From contig NC_083605.1 in the NCBI RefSeq assembly GCF_029168945.1, forward strand, positions 21,899,280 to 21,963,279: a stretch of 64,000 nt of DNA, given 5' to 3'. The translations under genes were made by a program, and so were the position numbers. A model generated the notes under the pieces. The model worked only from the letters and a program-made list of their open reading frames with translations, searched no databases and was not told where the DNA came from. This document shows, piece after piece, positions 48,820 through 63,940 of the stretch. The stretch comes from Cannabis sativa. Its lineage: Eukaryota; Streptophyta; Magnoliopsida; Rosales; Cannabaceae. How positions within the stretch are numbered: position 1 is the first letter of the stretch; the number at the start of each line of letters is the position of its first letter.

Positions 48820-50262
48820 TATCTTGGGCTAACACCTGAGCTAGTTAAGGTTCGAGATGAAGTAATAGCTAGTCGGCCTAAAGACTTTTCAGTCTCAATC
48901 AGTGGAATGTTGTTATACAAAGCTCGAGTTTGTGTTCCCAATGTTGATGAGCTTAAGAAAGAGATACTTGATGAAGCTCGTACCACATCTTATTCATTGC
49001 ATCCGGGAACCACCAAGATGTATTAGGATTTGAAACCCTACTTCTGGTGGTATGGGATGAAAAGAGATGTGGTGGACTACGTGTCCAAGTGTGTAACCTG
49101 CCAGCAGATTAAAGCTGAACATCAGAGGCCGGCAAGGTTACAGCAACCGTTGATCCTTCCTGAATGGAAGTAGGAGGACATTGCAATGGATTTCGTAACT
49201 GGTTTGCCTAAAACTACGGGAATATATGATTCAGTATGGGTCATCGTGGACAGATTCAAAAAATTAGCTCACTTTCTACCAATGAAAGTTACATATTCAG
49301 TAAATCAGTATGCTGAATTGTATGTAAAGGAGATAGTTCGTCTCCATGGAGCCCCTAAATCTATTGTGTCAGATAGGGATCCAAAGTTTACATCGAAATT
49401 TTGGGTGAGTCTTCAGAAGGCTATGGGTACCAAGTTAAAGTTTAGCACAGCCTTTCACCCTCAGACTGATGGTCAGTCAGAAAGAACTATTCAGATTTTG
49501 GAAGACTTACTGCGAGCCTGTGTCATGGACTTTGAGGGTTCATGGAGTAAGTACTTGCCTTTAATTGAATTCTCCTACAACAATAGCTACCAGAGTACAA
49601 TAGGGATGGCTCCCTATGAGATGTTATATGGTAGAAAATGTCGTTCTCCTATTCACTGGGACGAGACGGGAGAAAGGAAGTACTTGAGTCCAGAATTAGT
49701 GCAGAGGACCAATGAAGCTATTGATAAGATCAAGGCTCAGATGCTTGCTGCTCAAAGTAGGCAGAAAAGTTATGCTGATCTGAAGCGCAGAGATGTTACA
49801 TTTCAGGCAGGGGAACATGTTTTCCTGCGGGTTTCACCAATGAAGGGTATTAGGCGCTTCGGGAAGAAGGGTAAGTTAAGCCCTAGGTTCATTGGGCCAT
49901 TTCAGATACTCGAGAAGGTCGGGCAGGTAGCATATCGCCTAGCCTTACCACCAGCGTTATCAGCTGTTCATGACGTATTTCATATCTCTATGATGAGGAA
50001 ATATGTGTCAGACCCGACTCATATATTGAGTTATGAAGCCCTTGAACTACAACCAGACTTATCCTATGAAGAGCAACCTGTACAGATTTTGGATAGAAAT
50101 GAAAAAGTTCTTCGGAACAAGACTATTGCACTGGTTAAGGTGCTCTGGAAGAACAGTAAGGTGGAAGAAGCCACATGGGAATTGGAGTCGAATATGAGGA
50201 CTCAACATCCAGAGCTATCCAGGTTAGATTTCGAGGACGAAATCCTATTAACGGGGGGATAA
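48820..50262 (+). pseudogene. G1 integrase with chromodomain-like C-terminus
   Basis: The HHCC zinc finger (LHPGTTKMY ... CVTCQQIKAEHQ) carries TAG stops at 49024 and 49171. From 49186 it is open for 358 codons. The catalytic core shows DFVTGLPKT, VSDRDPKFTS and HPQTDGQSERTIQ with the D,D,E spacing. GPFQILEKVGQVAYRLALP is the conserved GPY/F module. The end VLRNKTIALVKVLWKN plus VEEATWELE is a chromodomain-like tail as in Tekay-type chromoviruses, thought to guide insertion to heterochromatin. The final FEDEILLTGG ends just before the polypurine tract. Confidence 0.92.
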
Positions 50263-50263
50263 T

Positions 50264-50424
50264 TGTAATGACCGCTTTAGTAATTTGGATTAGTAAAGGC
50301 AATTAGCACTAATTTTTATTATTTTATTATTATTTGTGAATTAATTTAATTGTGGACCCCAATATTTAGAAATAAATATTACAGTTATAATTTCTCAATT
50401 CCGGAGATTTTATTAGACTCTAGG
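50264..50424 (+). repeat. G1 3' LTR, left fragment
   Basis: It matches the start of the 5' LTR (TGTAATGACCGC...) and is cut by G2 after the target sequence CTAGG. Confidence 0.93.
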
Positions 50425-50933
50425 TGTAATATCCCGAAAATTTTATTGATATTTATTTGGCCATATTTTATTAAATATGTAGTTATGTGGATATTAGAGT
50501 AAGATTATAATCTTACTTAAGCTAATTACGAGTTAATTAGTGGAATTTGAGTAAATGAATAAATAAAGCGTAATTTATTAATTACGGAGATTGTATTGAA
50601 ATATATGGGTATCATAGATACCATAATTTGAATAAAATATTTTATCGGGCCCGGCTACTGTGGAAATTTAGCATTATGGTGAGAAATGTCACGACATTAA
50701 TGGAAGAATTATTTTGAGGGTATTCCGGACTAGGTTAGAATTTTTAGAATGTCGGTTTAATGGATTAGTAAAATTACCAAAATGCCCCTAGGTTATTTTT
50801 TTAGAATTTAAGTTTCTTTGGAGGGTAAATTAGTCATTTTTTTAAATGGGAAATTTGACTTTTAATTTTATGGGCTGATTGTATATGTTTTTTTTTTAAA
50901 AAAAAAAAAAGAAGAAAGAAAAGAAAACCATTA

Positions 50934-50941
50934 CTATATAT
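50934..50941 (+). promoter_or_regulatory. Candidate TATA box of the G2 LTR
   Basis: CTATATAT follows a purine-rich AAGAAAGAAAAG tract. If used, transcription would start near 50970, placing the stem-loop array in the transcript leader. Confidence 0.4.
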
Positions 50942-51844
50942 TACTTAGAAACCAAGTAACCATACAAGCACAACATCTTCTCCTTCTCTCTCTCGTGCAA
51001 GCTTGAACCAGCCAACTCTAGGGGATTTTCTTCAACAAGCTTTCTTTTTCCAAGCAGAATTTCTATTCCAATCAGCCTAGAAGTGAATTGAGGTAGGTTT
51101 CCTACTTTTTGGGTTGAGAACACTAGTTTTTGAGTTTGTTTTGACGTAGGGTTTTGCTTTTCTATTGCTGTAGGAATCAAACTGAGTTTGGGGTGTGTTT
51201 AGGGTAGGTTTTTGAGTATGTTGGGAGTGGTGTTAAGTGGTCTTTATGGCTATTTGAATTGAGTTTGGTTTGATGAAGCCAAAGTTGAATTTCTTCACTT
51301 GAACATGTGATTTTGACTTAGGGATTGAATTTTTGTGTTTTGAAGCTTGAGATATGTTATATTTATGTTATTATACTGTTCTGTAAAGTTTGGGAACAAT
51401 TGGTTAGGTTTGGAGCAAGTTTTGGGACTTTGAAGAGCTGAAATTTTCGAGTTTCTGCTGTTGTGAACCGGAATTCCGGATGGAGCACAAATTTCGCACC
51501 AACCTAATTCCGGATGGTCAATTTTCAGGAATCTCCGATTTTCGTATTTTAGCCATAACTTTTTACTCGGGTGTCTGTTTTAGACATTCTATATACCGAT
51601 TCGAAGCTTATGACGAGCTCTACAGTATGAGACATAGAATAGAGCCAAAAGATATATTTTATTTTAGGGTGTTTTTACCATAAGATTTGGTAGAAAATCC
51701 TAGGTTATTTTATGCGGGTTTTAGATAGTGTTTTGGAATAGACCCTTATTGATTTACCTTTGCCGTGACATAGGACTCAAAAGTGTCGGGCATCGTTCCA
51801 CTCAGGTCGGCCCACATACTTGGCTTCTCGACTGAGGTAAGAAA

Positions 51845-52720
51845 AGTATTAAATACTGTATAAGGTTAATGTTATGATTGTTGCAGTTTCGATTAAGATC
51901 GAAATCTTGTTATATGTTGTTGTGACTTAATCCTAATCGAGGTTAACGATATGTATTGGATGTGACTCGATTATGATCGAGGGAAATATTATGAAATGAT
52001 TATTATCATTTGACTCGATTATGATCGAGGGAAGTATTATGAAACGATTATTATCGTTGTGGCTCGATTATGATCGAGTAAAAGAAACGGTTATTACCGT
52101 TATGAGTAATTACTCCTGAAACCGCGGATAGGTTTCTTACTTATCGTTTGCTGTATCGGGCAACGATAGTGACATAAGCAGCTCGTGGTTAACGAGTGGT
52201 AAGGGTACTTTATAAAGTACTAGGATTGTGTGATTACGAAATTATGAAATGACTTAAACATGTTATTATATGATGAGCTGTAACTAGATATATACGCGTT
52301 ATAATGTGAATGAATGGATTTTATATTGCTTAAGAAATTAGTTTCTTTTCTTGCGAATCTTAGTGACTCACGAAATGTAAGAATTCGTGTTTATAGAGAT
52401 GTAAGATTGGAGTGCTTTATGAAGCACTGAGATTATGGGGTTATGGTAATGTGTGAATTAGAGTGTTTTATGAAGCACTAAAGGTGAGTATTTATAATGA
52501 TGTATGTTTAGGGTGTTGTGTGAAACACACAGATTATGAATTATGAATAGTTATAAATATACTTGATTATGTAATAAGTGTGCTCTCGTAGATGTTAAGT
52601 TATTTATGCACCTTGAATGTGTATGACCTATTGGTGTATATATTACATTGTAATGAAGTTTGCTAGCACTTTCTATGATTTTGTTTAGTAGCTTTTCTTG
52701 CTGAGTCACTGTGACTCACG
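51845..52720 (+). repeat. Array of short stem-loops in the G2 5' LTR
   Basis: Successive hairpins are: TTTCGAT-TAAG-ATCGAAA (51887-51904); CTCGAT-TATG-ATCGAG three times (51966, 52014, 52063); AAATGAT-TATT-ATCATTT (51994-52011); AACGAT-TATT-ATCGTT (52043-52058); AACGGT-TATT-ACCGTT (52086-52101). Then come palindrome GAGTAATTACTC (52104-52115), GAAACC/GGTTTC (52118-52136), palindrome GTACTTTATAAAGTAC (52205-52220), AGTGCTT-TATG-AAGCACT (52411-52428) and its G-U variant (52462-52479). The last is TGAGTCA-CTG-TGACTCA (52702-52718). Each change in one arm is matched in the other. Confidence 0.85.
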
Positions 52721-53051
52721 GGTGCTTCATGGTGCAGGTGAGAAGATTAGCAGTTCTGTTCGGCCATGAGTCAGAGCTCTCCCAGCAATGTACATATCAG
52801 CCGTGGGGTCTCGGCTTCTGGGAAGCAGGATCGAATTCCCTTCTATGTTTAAAAATGTAACCTACTGCAAAAGATTTTTTTTTTATAAACAGGGGATCCC
52901 CATATTACGACAGTATTCAAAATGAAAGTCTTTATTTTGAATTTAATTAAAGATTTAAAGTAAAGCACACTTTTCCAAAATTTATAGATTAGTGATAATA
53001 AGTTTATAAAAGCACACACGTGGCGTCCCTAAGGGTCAGGGCGTTACAACA

Positions 53052-53063
53052 TGGTATCAGAGC
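53052..53063 (+). other. G2 primer binding site
   Basis: TGGTATCAGAGC, three bases after the LTR end. Confidence 0.9.
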
Positions 53064-56000
53064 GACCAAGGTTTAAAGATCCTGAAGACTGGTTTGATAT
53101 GTACATTGGCTGCGAAGAGTCGTTCGATTCATGATCTAGTAAGTGCTAATTATTAGTTGATTAGTGAATTATTTATTGATTTTGTGAATTTTCTGCTTAT
53201 TTGAAATGTGTAAGTTGTTAGAGGAGCTTGATAAGTTTTTGATATAAACTTGGTAAGTAGGTCTATGCATGCGCGGTAATGCTTATTAGCATTAGTTTTA
53301 GTTAGAAAGATTCTTACTATGAGCAAGGAATGGTCATGAGTATACTAGAAGGTGTACTTTAGGCAATCTAGTAAGAATGATTGAGACCCTGCTAAGCTCG
53401 GGATAGGTGGTGTGGGTATGAATCTTCAACTACCATAAGACCAGGATTAAATGTATGTTATGAAGTTAGAAATTACTTGAGTAACAAGGTAATAGAACCT
53501 GTATGTTAATCCCGGCAAAGACAATGATGGAGGACGACACTAAGCTGGACCGAGATGGCAAAGTTTTGTTAAAATGTAGCGAGTGCTAAGGTCGTTAGGA
53601 AGGCTTTAAGATGGAACAAGTATATTGTTCAGAATGTAGATATTATGGCTAAATAACTCGGAGTTTTCTAGTTTTATGCTTAGGTGGTTGAGTTAACCCT
53701 TACTGTTGAGGGTACATGGATTAGATCACAAAGGAAATAATATGAAGAGAAAGAGATTCATGAAAGTAAATGCCTAGTGTTGGATTAATTTGTAAAGTGT
53801 ATTACAAATATTGATTAGAAAGGGAAGATGGTAACTTTTGAATCAGAAAGTGAGGACCTTCGTGTTCTTGAGCAAGGATCAAAGGTCTCGAAATCCATTG
53901 GTCATGACGCTTAAGGTTGAAGATTTATTATGGGATGGATGTACCAACCCTTCAGTTAGTGTGGCAAATGTTGCAAAGAAAACATCGGTGGAATTGGGAC
54001 ACAATTTTGTGGCTCAAGGGCTTCTAGATGCCTTATTAGAAGAGCTACCAAGATTATTGATGAAATAGGAAATTAATTTTGAATTAAATTGATACTAAGA
54101 GTAAAACCTGAATCCAAAGTTTTAAATTGAATGGTAACTGTAAGATTGAAAAGGGGTGAATATTCCGTTACAGGAAATATTAGGTTTGAAATATCAAGTT
54201 TGAGTGGGTTTTATTTACGAGGAAGAGGGATGAAATCATATGAGTGAGTATTGACTGGGAGACTAAACCAATTAACGGTGAAGAACGAGTATCCTTTGTT
54301 AAGGATAGATGTTATGTTGGTTAATTTTAAAGGACCATCTTCTCTAAGATCGGTCTTCGATCTGGTTATTACCAGTTGAAGGTTCGGAGGAAGGATACTC
54401 CTAAATTAGTTTTTTTTATATTCAATGGCTCTGTAGCTGTCTTTATTAATGATATTGTGATTTCTTTCGACTTAAAGGAGGTATATGAGGTGCCTCTCTT
54501 GATGGTGTTGCAACGTTCTTGGAAGCATAAGCTTTACGCTAAATATCAGAAGCATGAGTTTTCCTAATCTCAAATTTACAGTGAAGTTAAAGGTTTTCTT
54601 GAATTAGGGATGTCTATGTCCTTAATGGAATTAAGTAAAAAGAATTGAAATAACAGTTACCTATTGCACTAGTGCTAACGTTGCCAGTCCGTGAGGAGAA
54701 GATTATGAATTATTGCGATACCTTTAAACAAGGATTAGATTATGTTTTGATACGGTTCAAAAGGGTTGTTGCTTGCGCACTCGGAAAATTGAAGTAGTGT
54801 GAATAGTGGTGGTCTAATCATCGTATTAAATTGTTAGCGATTATTCATGCACTGAAAGTTTGGCGTCATTATCTATCTGGTGAAAAATGTGAAGTTTACT
54901 CGAATCACAAGGGCCTCAAACATATCTTCACTTGGAAGGATTTAAGCATGAAGCCGCAATAATGGTTAGGGTTAGTTGAAGATGATAATTGTAAGATTTT
55001 TTTAGCACCCTTGGAAAGTAATTAGTAGTGGATGCTTTAGGTCGAAGAGGTTTAGATATAACTAGAAAGGGATTTCACCAAAGTTTGGTGGAAGTATAAA
55101 TAGAGCACAGATTGAGTTCGTGACAGGAGAACTTGTTAATATCACATTGTGGTTTGATTTATTAGGAAGAATTAATAAAAGCCTAGCAGGGTGACTTTGA
55201 ATTACCGTGGGTATAAAGAAAGATTTGGGAACTGGTTCGGCAGAGGACTTTTTAATTTTGTCTGAAGGAATTTTATGATTTAAAGATAGAGTTTGTGTAC
55301 CTGTGAGATAAGGACATTGAATAGAAGGTTTTGAATGAGCCTTATATCATGTAATACTTTTTACATATGGAAGTAACTAAGATATATATTACGATGTTAA
55401 AACCCTTTTGCTAAGTATGAAAGATGATATTATGAAGTATGAATTAGATGACCAATTTGTTAGCAAGTCAAGGAACAGTAAGTTTCTATGATTCTATCTG
55501 GGTACGTGGAACAAATGTACAAAGTCAGTACAGTTTTCTTTGTTTGAGCGGGATATGATTAAAATGGATTCATGTGCTAAGTTATTTGTTGAGGAAATAG
55601 GTTAACCCTGCGATACTTCAATGGTAAATATCTCGGATTGAGATTTAAAGTTTACATCTAAATTCTGAGGAAGTCTGTGATAAGTATGTGGGATATATTT
55701 TGAGAATTCTTGGATTAAACACCATCTGCTGAATGAGTCTTCATGTAATGACAGTTATTAGAGTACTGTTAATGTGACACTGATGCGATTTAAAGATTCA
55801 GATTCGTATGTTGCTTTATTTAAAGGATGAAAAAAAAATAGAAGCTATACTAAATGTAGAGACATTAAATTTCAAGTAGGGAATTTTATTCTTCTTTAGG
55901 TGGTCCCAATGAAGGAAAATGGAAAATTGAGAAGAAAGGGAAGTAAGTCCCAAGTTAATCGGTTCGTGTGAATTTCTAGAAAGGGTAGGTCGGGTAGCTT

Positions 56001-56312
56001 ATCAGCTAGCCATACTCCATGTTTTTATCGATGTTTACAACATATACTTCTATGTTACCTTAGTGATCCATATACGAGTTATGAAAATATTGAATTTCAA
56101 ACAGATTTGTCATACAAGGAACAATCGGTATAGATTTTCTGAATTTAAAAGAGAAAGTGTTGCGGAACCAAGACTATATGACTAGTTATAATGTTGTGAA
56201 AGAACAATAATAGTGAAAAGCGATGTAGAAGTTAAAGTCACAATGGCAGGAGCTATATTCTGAGTTATTTTAGTAAATTTCGAGGACGAAATTTCTATAA
56301 GGAGGGGATAGT
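53064..56312 (+). pseudogene. G2 decayed gag-pol remnant
   Basis: Short phrases of a Tekay-like polyprotein survive in order. There is an RT phrase LRSGYYQLKVRRKDTPK near 54357-54405. An RNase H phrase (ALKVWRHYLSGEKCEVYSN, then KDLSMK) lies near 54850-54955. Integrase and chromodomain-like scraps run to 56280, where FEDEI precedes the polypurine tract. Stops and indels occur every few dozen codons, and large parts of gag and integrase are lost. Confidence 0.75.
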
Positions 56313-58931
56313 TGTAATATCCCGAAAATTTTATTGATATTTATTTGGCCATATTTTATTAAATATGTAGTTATGTGGATATTAGAGTAAGATTATAATC
56401 TTACTTAAGCTAATTACGAGTTAATTAGTGGAATTTGAGTAAATGAATAAATAAAGCGTAATTTATTAATTACGGAGATTGTATTGAAATATATGGGTAT
56501 CATAGATACCATAATTCGAATAAAATATTTTATCGGGCCCGGCTACTGTGGAAATTTAGCATTATGGTGAGAAATGTCACGACATTAATGGAAGAATTAT
56601 TTTGAGGGTATTCCGGACTAGGTTAGAATTTTTAGAATGTCGGTTTAATGGATTAGTAAAATTACCAAAATGCCCCTAGGTTATTTTTTTAGAATTTAAG
56701 TTTCTTTGGAGGGTAAATTAGTCATTTTTTTAAATGGGAAATTTGACTTTTAATTTTATGGGCTGATTGTATATGTTTTTTTTTTAAAAAAAAAAAAGAA
56801 GAAAGAAAAGAAAACCATTACTATATATTACTTAGAAACCAAGTAACCATACAAACACAACATCTTCTCCTTCTCTCTCTCGTGCAAGCTTGAACCAGCC
56901 AACTCTAGGGGATTTTCTTCAACAAGCTTTCTTTTTCCAAGCAGAATTTCTATTCCAATCAGCCTAGAAGTGAATTGAGGTAGGTTTCCTACTTTTTGGG
57001 TTGAGAACACTAGTTTTTGAGTTTGTTTTGACGTAGGGTTTTGCTTTTCTATTGCTGTAGGAATCAAACTGAGTTTGGGGTGTGTTTAGGGTAGGTTTTT
57101 GAGTATGTTGGGAGTGGTGTTAAGTGGTCTTTATGGCTATTTGAATTGAGTTTGGTTTGATGAAGCCAAAGTTGAATTTCTTCACTTGAACATGTGATTT
57201 TGACTTAGGGATTGAATTTTTGTGTTTTGAAGCTTGAGATATGTTATATTTATGTTATTATACTTGTTCGTAAAGTTTGGGAACAATTGGTTAGGTTTGG
57301 AGCAAGTTTTGGGACTTTGAAGAGCTGAAATTTTCGAGTTTCTCTGTTGTGAACCGGAATTCCGGATGGAGCACGAGGTGCACCAACCGAATTCGGATGG
57401 TCAATTTTCAGGAATCTCCGATTTTCGTATTTTAGCCATAACTTTTTACTCGGGTGTCTGTTTTAGACATTCTATATACCGATTCGAAGCTTATGACGAG
57501 CTCTACAGTATGAGACATAGAATAGAGCCAAAAGATATATTTTATTTTAGGGTGTTTTTACCATAAGATTTGGTAGAAAATCCTAGGTTATTTTATGCGG
57601 GTTTTAGATAGTGTTTTGGAATAGACCCTTATTGATTTACCTTTGCCGTGACATAGGACTCAAAAGTGTCGGGCATCGTTCCACTCAGGTCGGCCCACAT
57701 ACTTGGCTTCTCGGCGAGGTAAGAAAAGTATTAAATACTGTATAAGGTTAATGTTATGATTGTTGCAGTTTCGATTAAGATCGAAATCTTGTTATATGTT
57801 GTTGTGACTTAATCCTAATCGAGGTTAACGATATGTATTGGATGTGACTCGATTATGATCGAGGGAAATATTATGAAATGATTATTATCATTTGACTCGA
57901 TTATGATCGAGGGAAGTATTATGAAACGATTATTATCGTTGTGGCTCGATTATGATCGAGTAAAAGAAACGGTTATTACCGTTATGAGTAATTACTCCTG
58001 AAACCGCGGATAGGTTTCTTACTTATCGTTCTTTGTATCGGGCAACGATAGTGACATAAACGACTCGTGGTTAACGAGTGGTAAGGGTACTTTATAAAGT
58101 ACTAGGATTGTGTGATTACGAAATTATGAAATGACTTAAACATGTTATTATATGATGAGCTGTAACTAGATATATCTGCGTTATAATGTGAATGAATGGA
58201 TTTTATATTGCTTAAGAAATTAGTTTCTTTTCTTGCAGAATCTTAGTGACTCACGAAATGTAAGAATTCGTGTTTATAGAGATGTAAGATTGGAGTGCTT
58301 TATGAAGCACTGAGATTATGGGGTTATGGTAATGTGTGAATTAGAGTGTTTTATGAAGCACTAAAGGTGAGTATTTATAATGATGTATGTTTAGGGTGTT
58401 GTGTGAAACACACAGATTATGAATTATGAATAGTTATAAATATACTTGATTATGTAATAAGTGTGCTCTCGTAGATGTTAAGTTATTTATGCACCTTGAA
58501 TGTGTATGACCTATTGGTGTATATATTACATTGTAATGAAGTTTGCTAGCACTTTCTATGATTTTGTTTAGTAGCTTTTCTTGCTGAGTCACTGTGACTC
58601 ACGGGTGCTTCATGGTGCAGGTGAGAAGATTAGCAGTTCTGTTCGGCCATGAGTCAGAGCTCTCCCAGCAATGTACATATCAGCCGTGGGGTCTCGGCTT
58701 CTGGGAAGCAGGATCGAATTCCCTTCTATGTTTAAAAATGTAACCTACTGCAAAAGATTTTTTTTTTATAAACAGGGGATCCCCATATTACGACAGTATT
58801 CAAAATGAAAGTCTTTATTTTGAATTTAATTAAAGATTTAAAGTAAAGCACACTTTTCCAAAATTTATAGATTAGTGATAATAAGTTTATAAAAGCACAC
58901 ACGTGGCGTCCCTAAGGGTCAGGGCGTTACA
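56313..58931 (+). repeat. G2 3' LTR
   Basis: 2619 bp, nearly identical to 50425-53048, including the stem-loop array (first CTCGAT-TATG-ATCGAG at 57848-57863). Differences are few and mostly small patches containing CAG, CTG or CG. Confidence 0.93.
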
Positions 58932-58936
58932 CTAGG

Positions 58937-60807
58937 GGTATTCTTTAGCTTATATGTGAAATATGTTATTTTTGTAATTTTTGCTCGGCGACAACGGAAA
59001 ATGCGATGGATGGCTAGATTGATCACATGGGTAAGTTTTAGAACCTTATTTCTTAGTGGGAAATATTTTAGAGAAAATAAAATATCGGGATTGAGCGGGG
59101 TTATGTAATTTGACCATTTTACCCCTAGCTTTTGGTTTATCCTAGTTTTATGTGTAAGGGCATTTTAATCATTTAGTAAAATGGCTAGTGGGGGTTAGGT
59201 GGCAACCTTGGGTGATGACACCTATCTTATTTCAGCATAATTGAATGCAAGGAGGGGTTTTACTTTGAAAGAAAACAATTAAGGAAAAGAAATTAAATTA
59301 GAAAAAAAAATATCATTTCTCCTTTCTCTTTCTTGGTGTTCAGCCCTCTCAAACCAGAAGGAAAACCCAGCCAATTCATTATTATTTTCTGTGTTTTCAA
59401 CCAAGGATTCAAGGAAGAACAATTAAGGTAAACCCTAGCTCCTTCCTTTTAAGTTTATGTAGTTGTATTTTGGTTTTAAGAGGTGATTTTGGGTTGTAGG
59501 GGCTGTTAGGGTTTGATGCTTGCATAGTTCGAATTCTAGGGCTTGTTTGGGTTAATTTTGGTTCATTGCAGCTGGTTTAGAGATTGATTGTAAGTTTTAT
59601 GCAATTTTAAGCTTTGAGTTCAAAGCTTTGAGCTTTAATGGCAACTTGGATTTTGGTGGTTTGTTCTGTGAATTACTGGCTAGATTTTATTGTGTATACA
59701 TTGAATAGGAGCTCTGGAAGGTTTCATTGCATTTGGAGGAGAATTGAGCAAGAAATGAAGGTTTTGGGAAACCTGGTGCAAACCGGCTAGCCGGTTTGCA
59801 GTGCCACAAAAACCGGCTAGCCGGTTTTGGCAGGGTTCCCCGGGCCTTTCATTTTCTCAAGTTTTTCCATTTCGATGCCTCAGTTGGGTGTTTCCCCATT
59901 TCCAGAGTTAAAATAACCCATTAAGAGCATAGCAGAACCTAGGGTTTTGGTTTTGGGTTTCCCGGGATTAGGGTTTTTATCATGTGACTTACCCGGTTTC
60001 GAAATGTGATTAGGGCATCCATCTACCACGAGATTTCTGTTCAGGTCGGCCAGCACACTTGAATTCGAAAAACAGGTAAGAACTGAATATAATATGTGAT
60101 GTGATTATCTGAATGTATGTATATGTGTTTGCATATGCATGCTTAAATTGTGATTTGCACTACCAACACTTGTATGGATATGATACAGAGTGCATTGGCA
60201 TAGTAAGTGTTGTTGTTGTGAGTACGATACAGTGATACCAACACGGGTACGGGAAAGTACTAAGGTGTGTGGTATATCACACAGTGGTACTCAGGGTACG
60301 GAGTAAACCCTACCAACACTCGTACAGTGAGGTACGTTGTGTATGTGGTATAGTGGTTGTACCCTAGTGTGGAACGTTCATACTCATCTGTTAAGCTTTG
60401 TAAATAGGTGTATGGGCGCCTATTTACAGGTCGGAAATTATATGATATGTTATATGCTTCCTTGTGTAGGTAAAGGAAAGGCGAAGGCTGAACAGGAGTG
60501 AACCTGAGCTCAGATGGGATTGTACATGTCAATCAGCGCGACCTGGAGTGTTCGGTCTCGGGACATCTGCGAGTTGTACTTTGATAGTCGCTGTGCGACC
60601 TGTAATTTTGTGTATTTTGGAACATTAACTTTAAAAAGTTTGAAAACGGGATCCCGACACTTGTAAATATTTTATTATATTACAAAGTTTAATATTTAAT
60701 GCAAAAGTTTTAATTTGACACGTTTTTCAAGAAAATTCTTTGATTAGCAAAGATTGCACTATAAATTGAAAAAGCACTGTAGCGTGCCTTAGCATTAGGG
60801 CGTTACA
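58937..60807 (+). repeat. G1 3' LTR, right fragment
   Basis: It continues the G1 3' LTR after the G2 target duplication. The paired palindromes are intact here (59777-59800 and 59809-59828). Near 60449 it lacks about 34 bp present in the 5' LTR (around 43497-43530), including the TGAGTC/GACTCA stem. Confidence 0.92.
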
Positions 60808-60812
60808 ACATG

Positions 60813-63940
<3,128 letters not shown>

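Larger units (their letters stand above)
50425..53048 (+). repeat. G2 5' LTR
   Basis: 2624 bp. A TATA-like CTATATAT lies near 50934. A dense array of short stem-loops lies at 51845-52720. The ORF-like readings inside are repeated in the other LTR only because the LTRs are copies. Confidence 0.93.
50425..58931 (+). mobile_element. Ty3/Gypsy element G2, non-autonomous, nested in the G1 3' LTR
   Basis: An 8507-bp element with the perfect 5-bp duplication CTAGG (50420-50424, 58932-58936). The LTRs are 2.62 kb with ends TGTAATATCCC...GGGCGTTACA. The primer binding site is TGGTATCAGAGC (53052-53063) and the polypurine tract AAGGAGGGGATA. The interior is only 3.26 kb and has no intact domain, yet the LTRs are almost identical. 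It is therefore a dead copy that moved recently, presumably using proteins of a related chromovirus. Confidence 0.93.
41815..60807 (+). mobile_element. Ty3/Gypsy chromovirus-type LTR retrotransposon G1 with nested insertions
   Basis: This element is flanked by the 5-bp duplication ACATG (41810-41814, 60808-60812). The LTRs are about 2.07 kb and end TG...CA, with primer binding site TGGTATCAGAGC (43886-43897) and polypurine tract ACGGGGGGATAAT before the 3' LTR. The interior encodes gag, protease, RT, RNase H and integrase with a C-terminal chromodomain-like region, the order of Tekay/Del-type chromoviruses. A Copia-type solo LTR splits pol, and G2 splits the 3' LTR. Nine single-base nonsense codons and two frameshifts kill the polyprotein. 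Confidence 0.93.

Noticed and set aside
44154..50262. Endogenous pararetrovirus (caulimovirid) as the source of the RT region
   Set aside because: Paired LTRs, target duplications, a polypurine tract, an integrase core and a chromodomain-like tail identify a Ty3/Gypsy chromovirus. No movement or coat protein is seen.
50941..51180. Identical 79-codon - strand readings at 50941-51180 and 56828-57067
   Set aside because: They are the same place in the two G2 LTRs; identity comes from the LTR copy, not from protein selection.
51960..52080. Repeated CTCGAT...ATCGAG units as a CRISPR array
   Set aside because: This is a eukaryotic LTR. The spacers are themselves related hairpins, and there are no cas genes.
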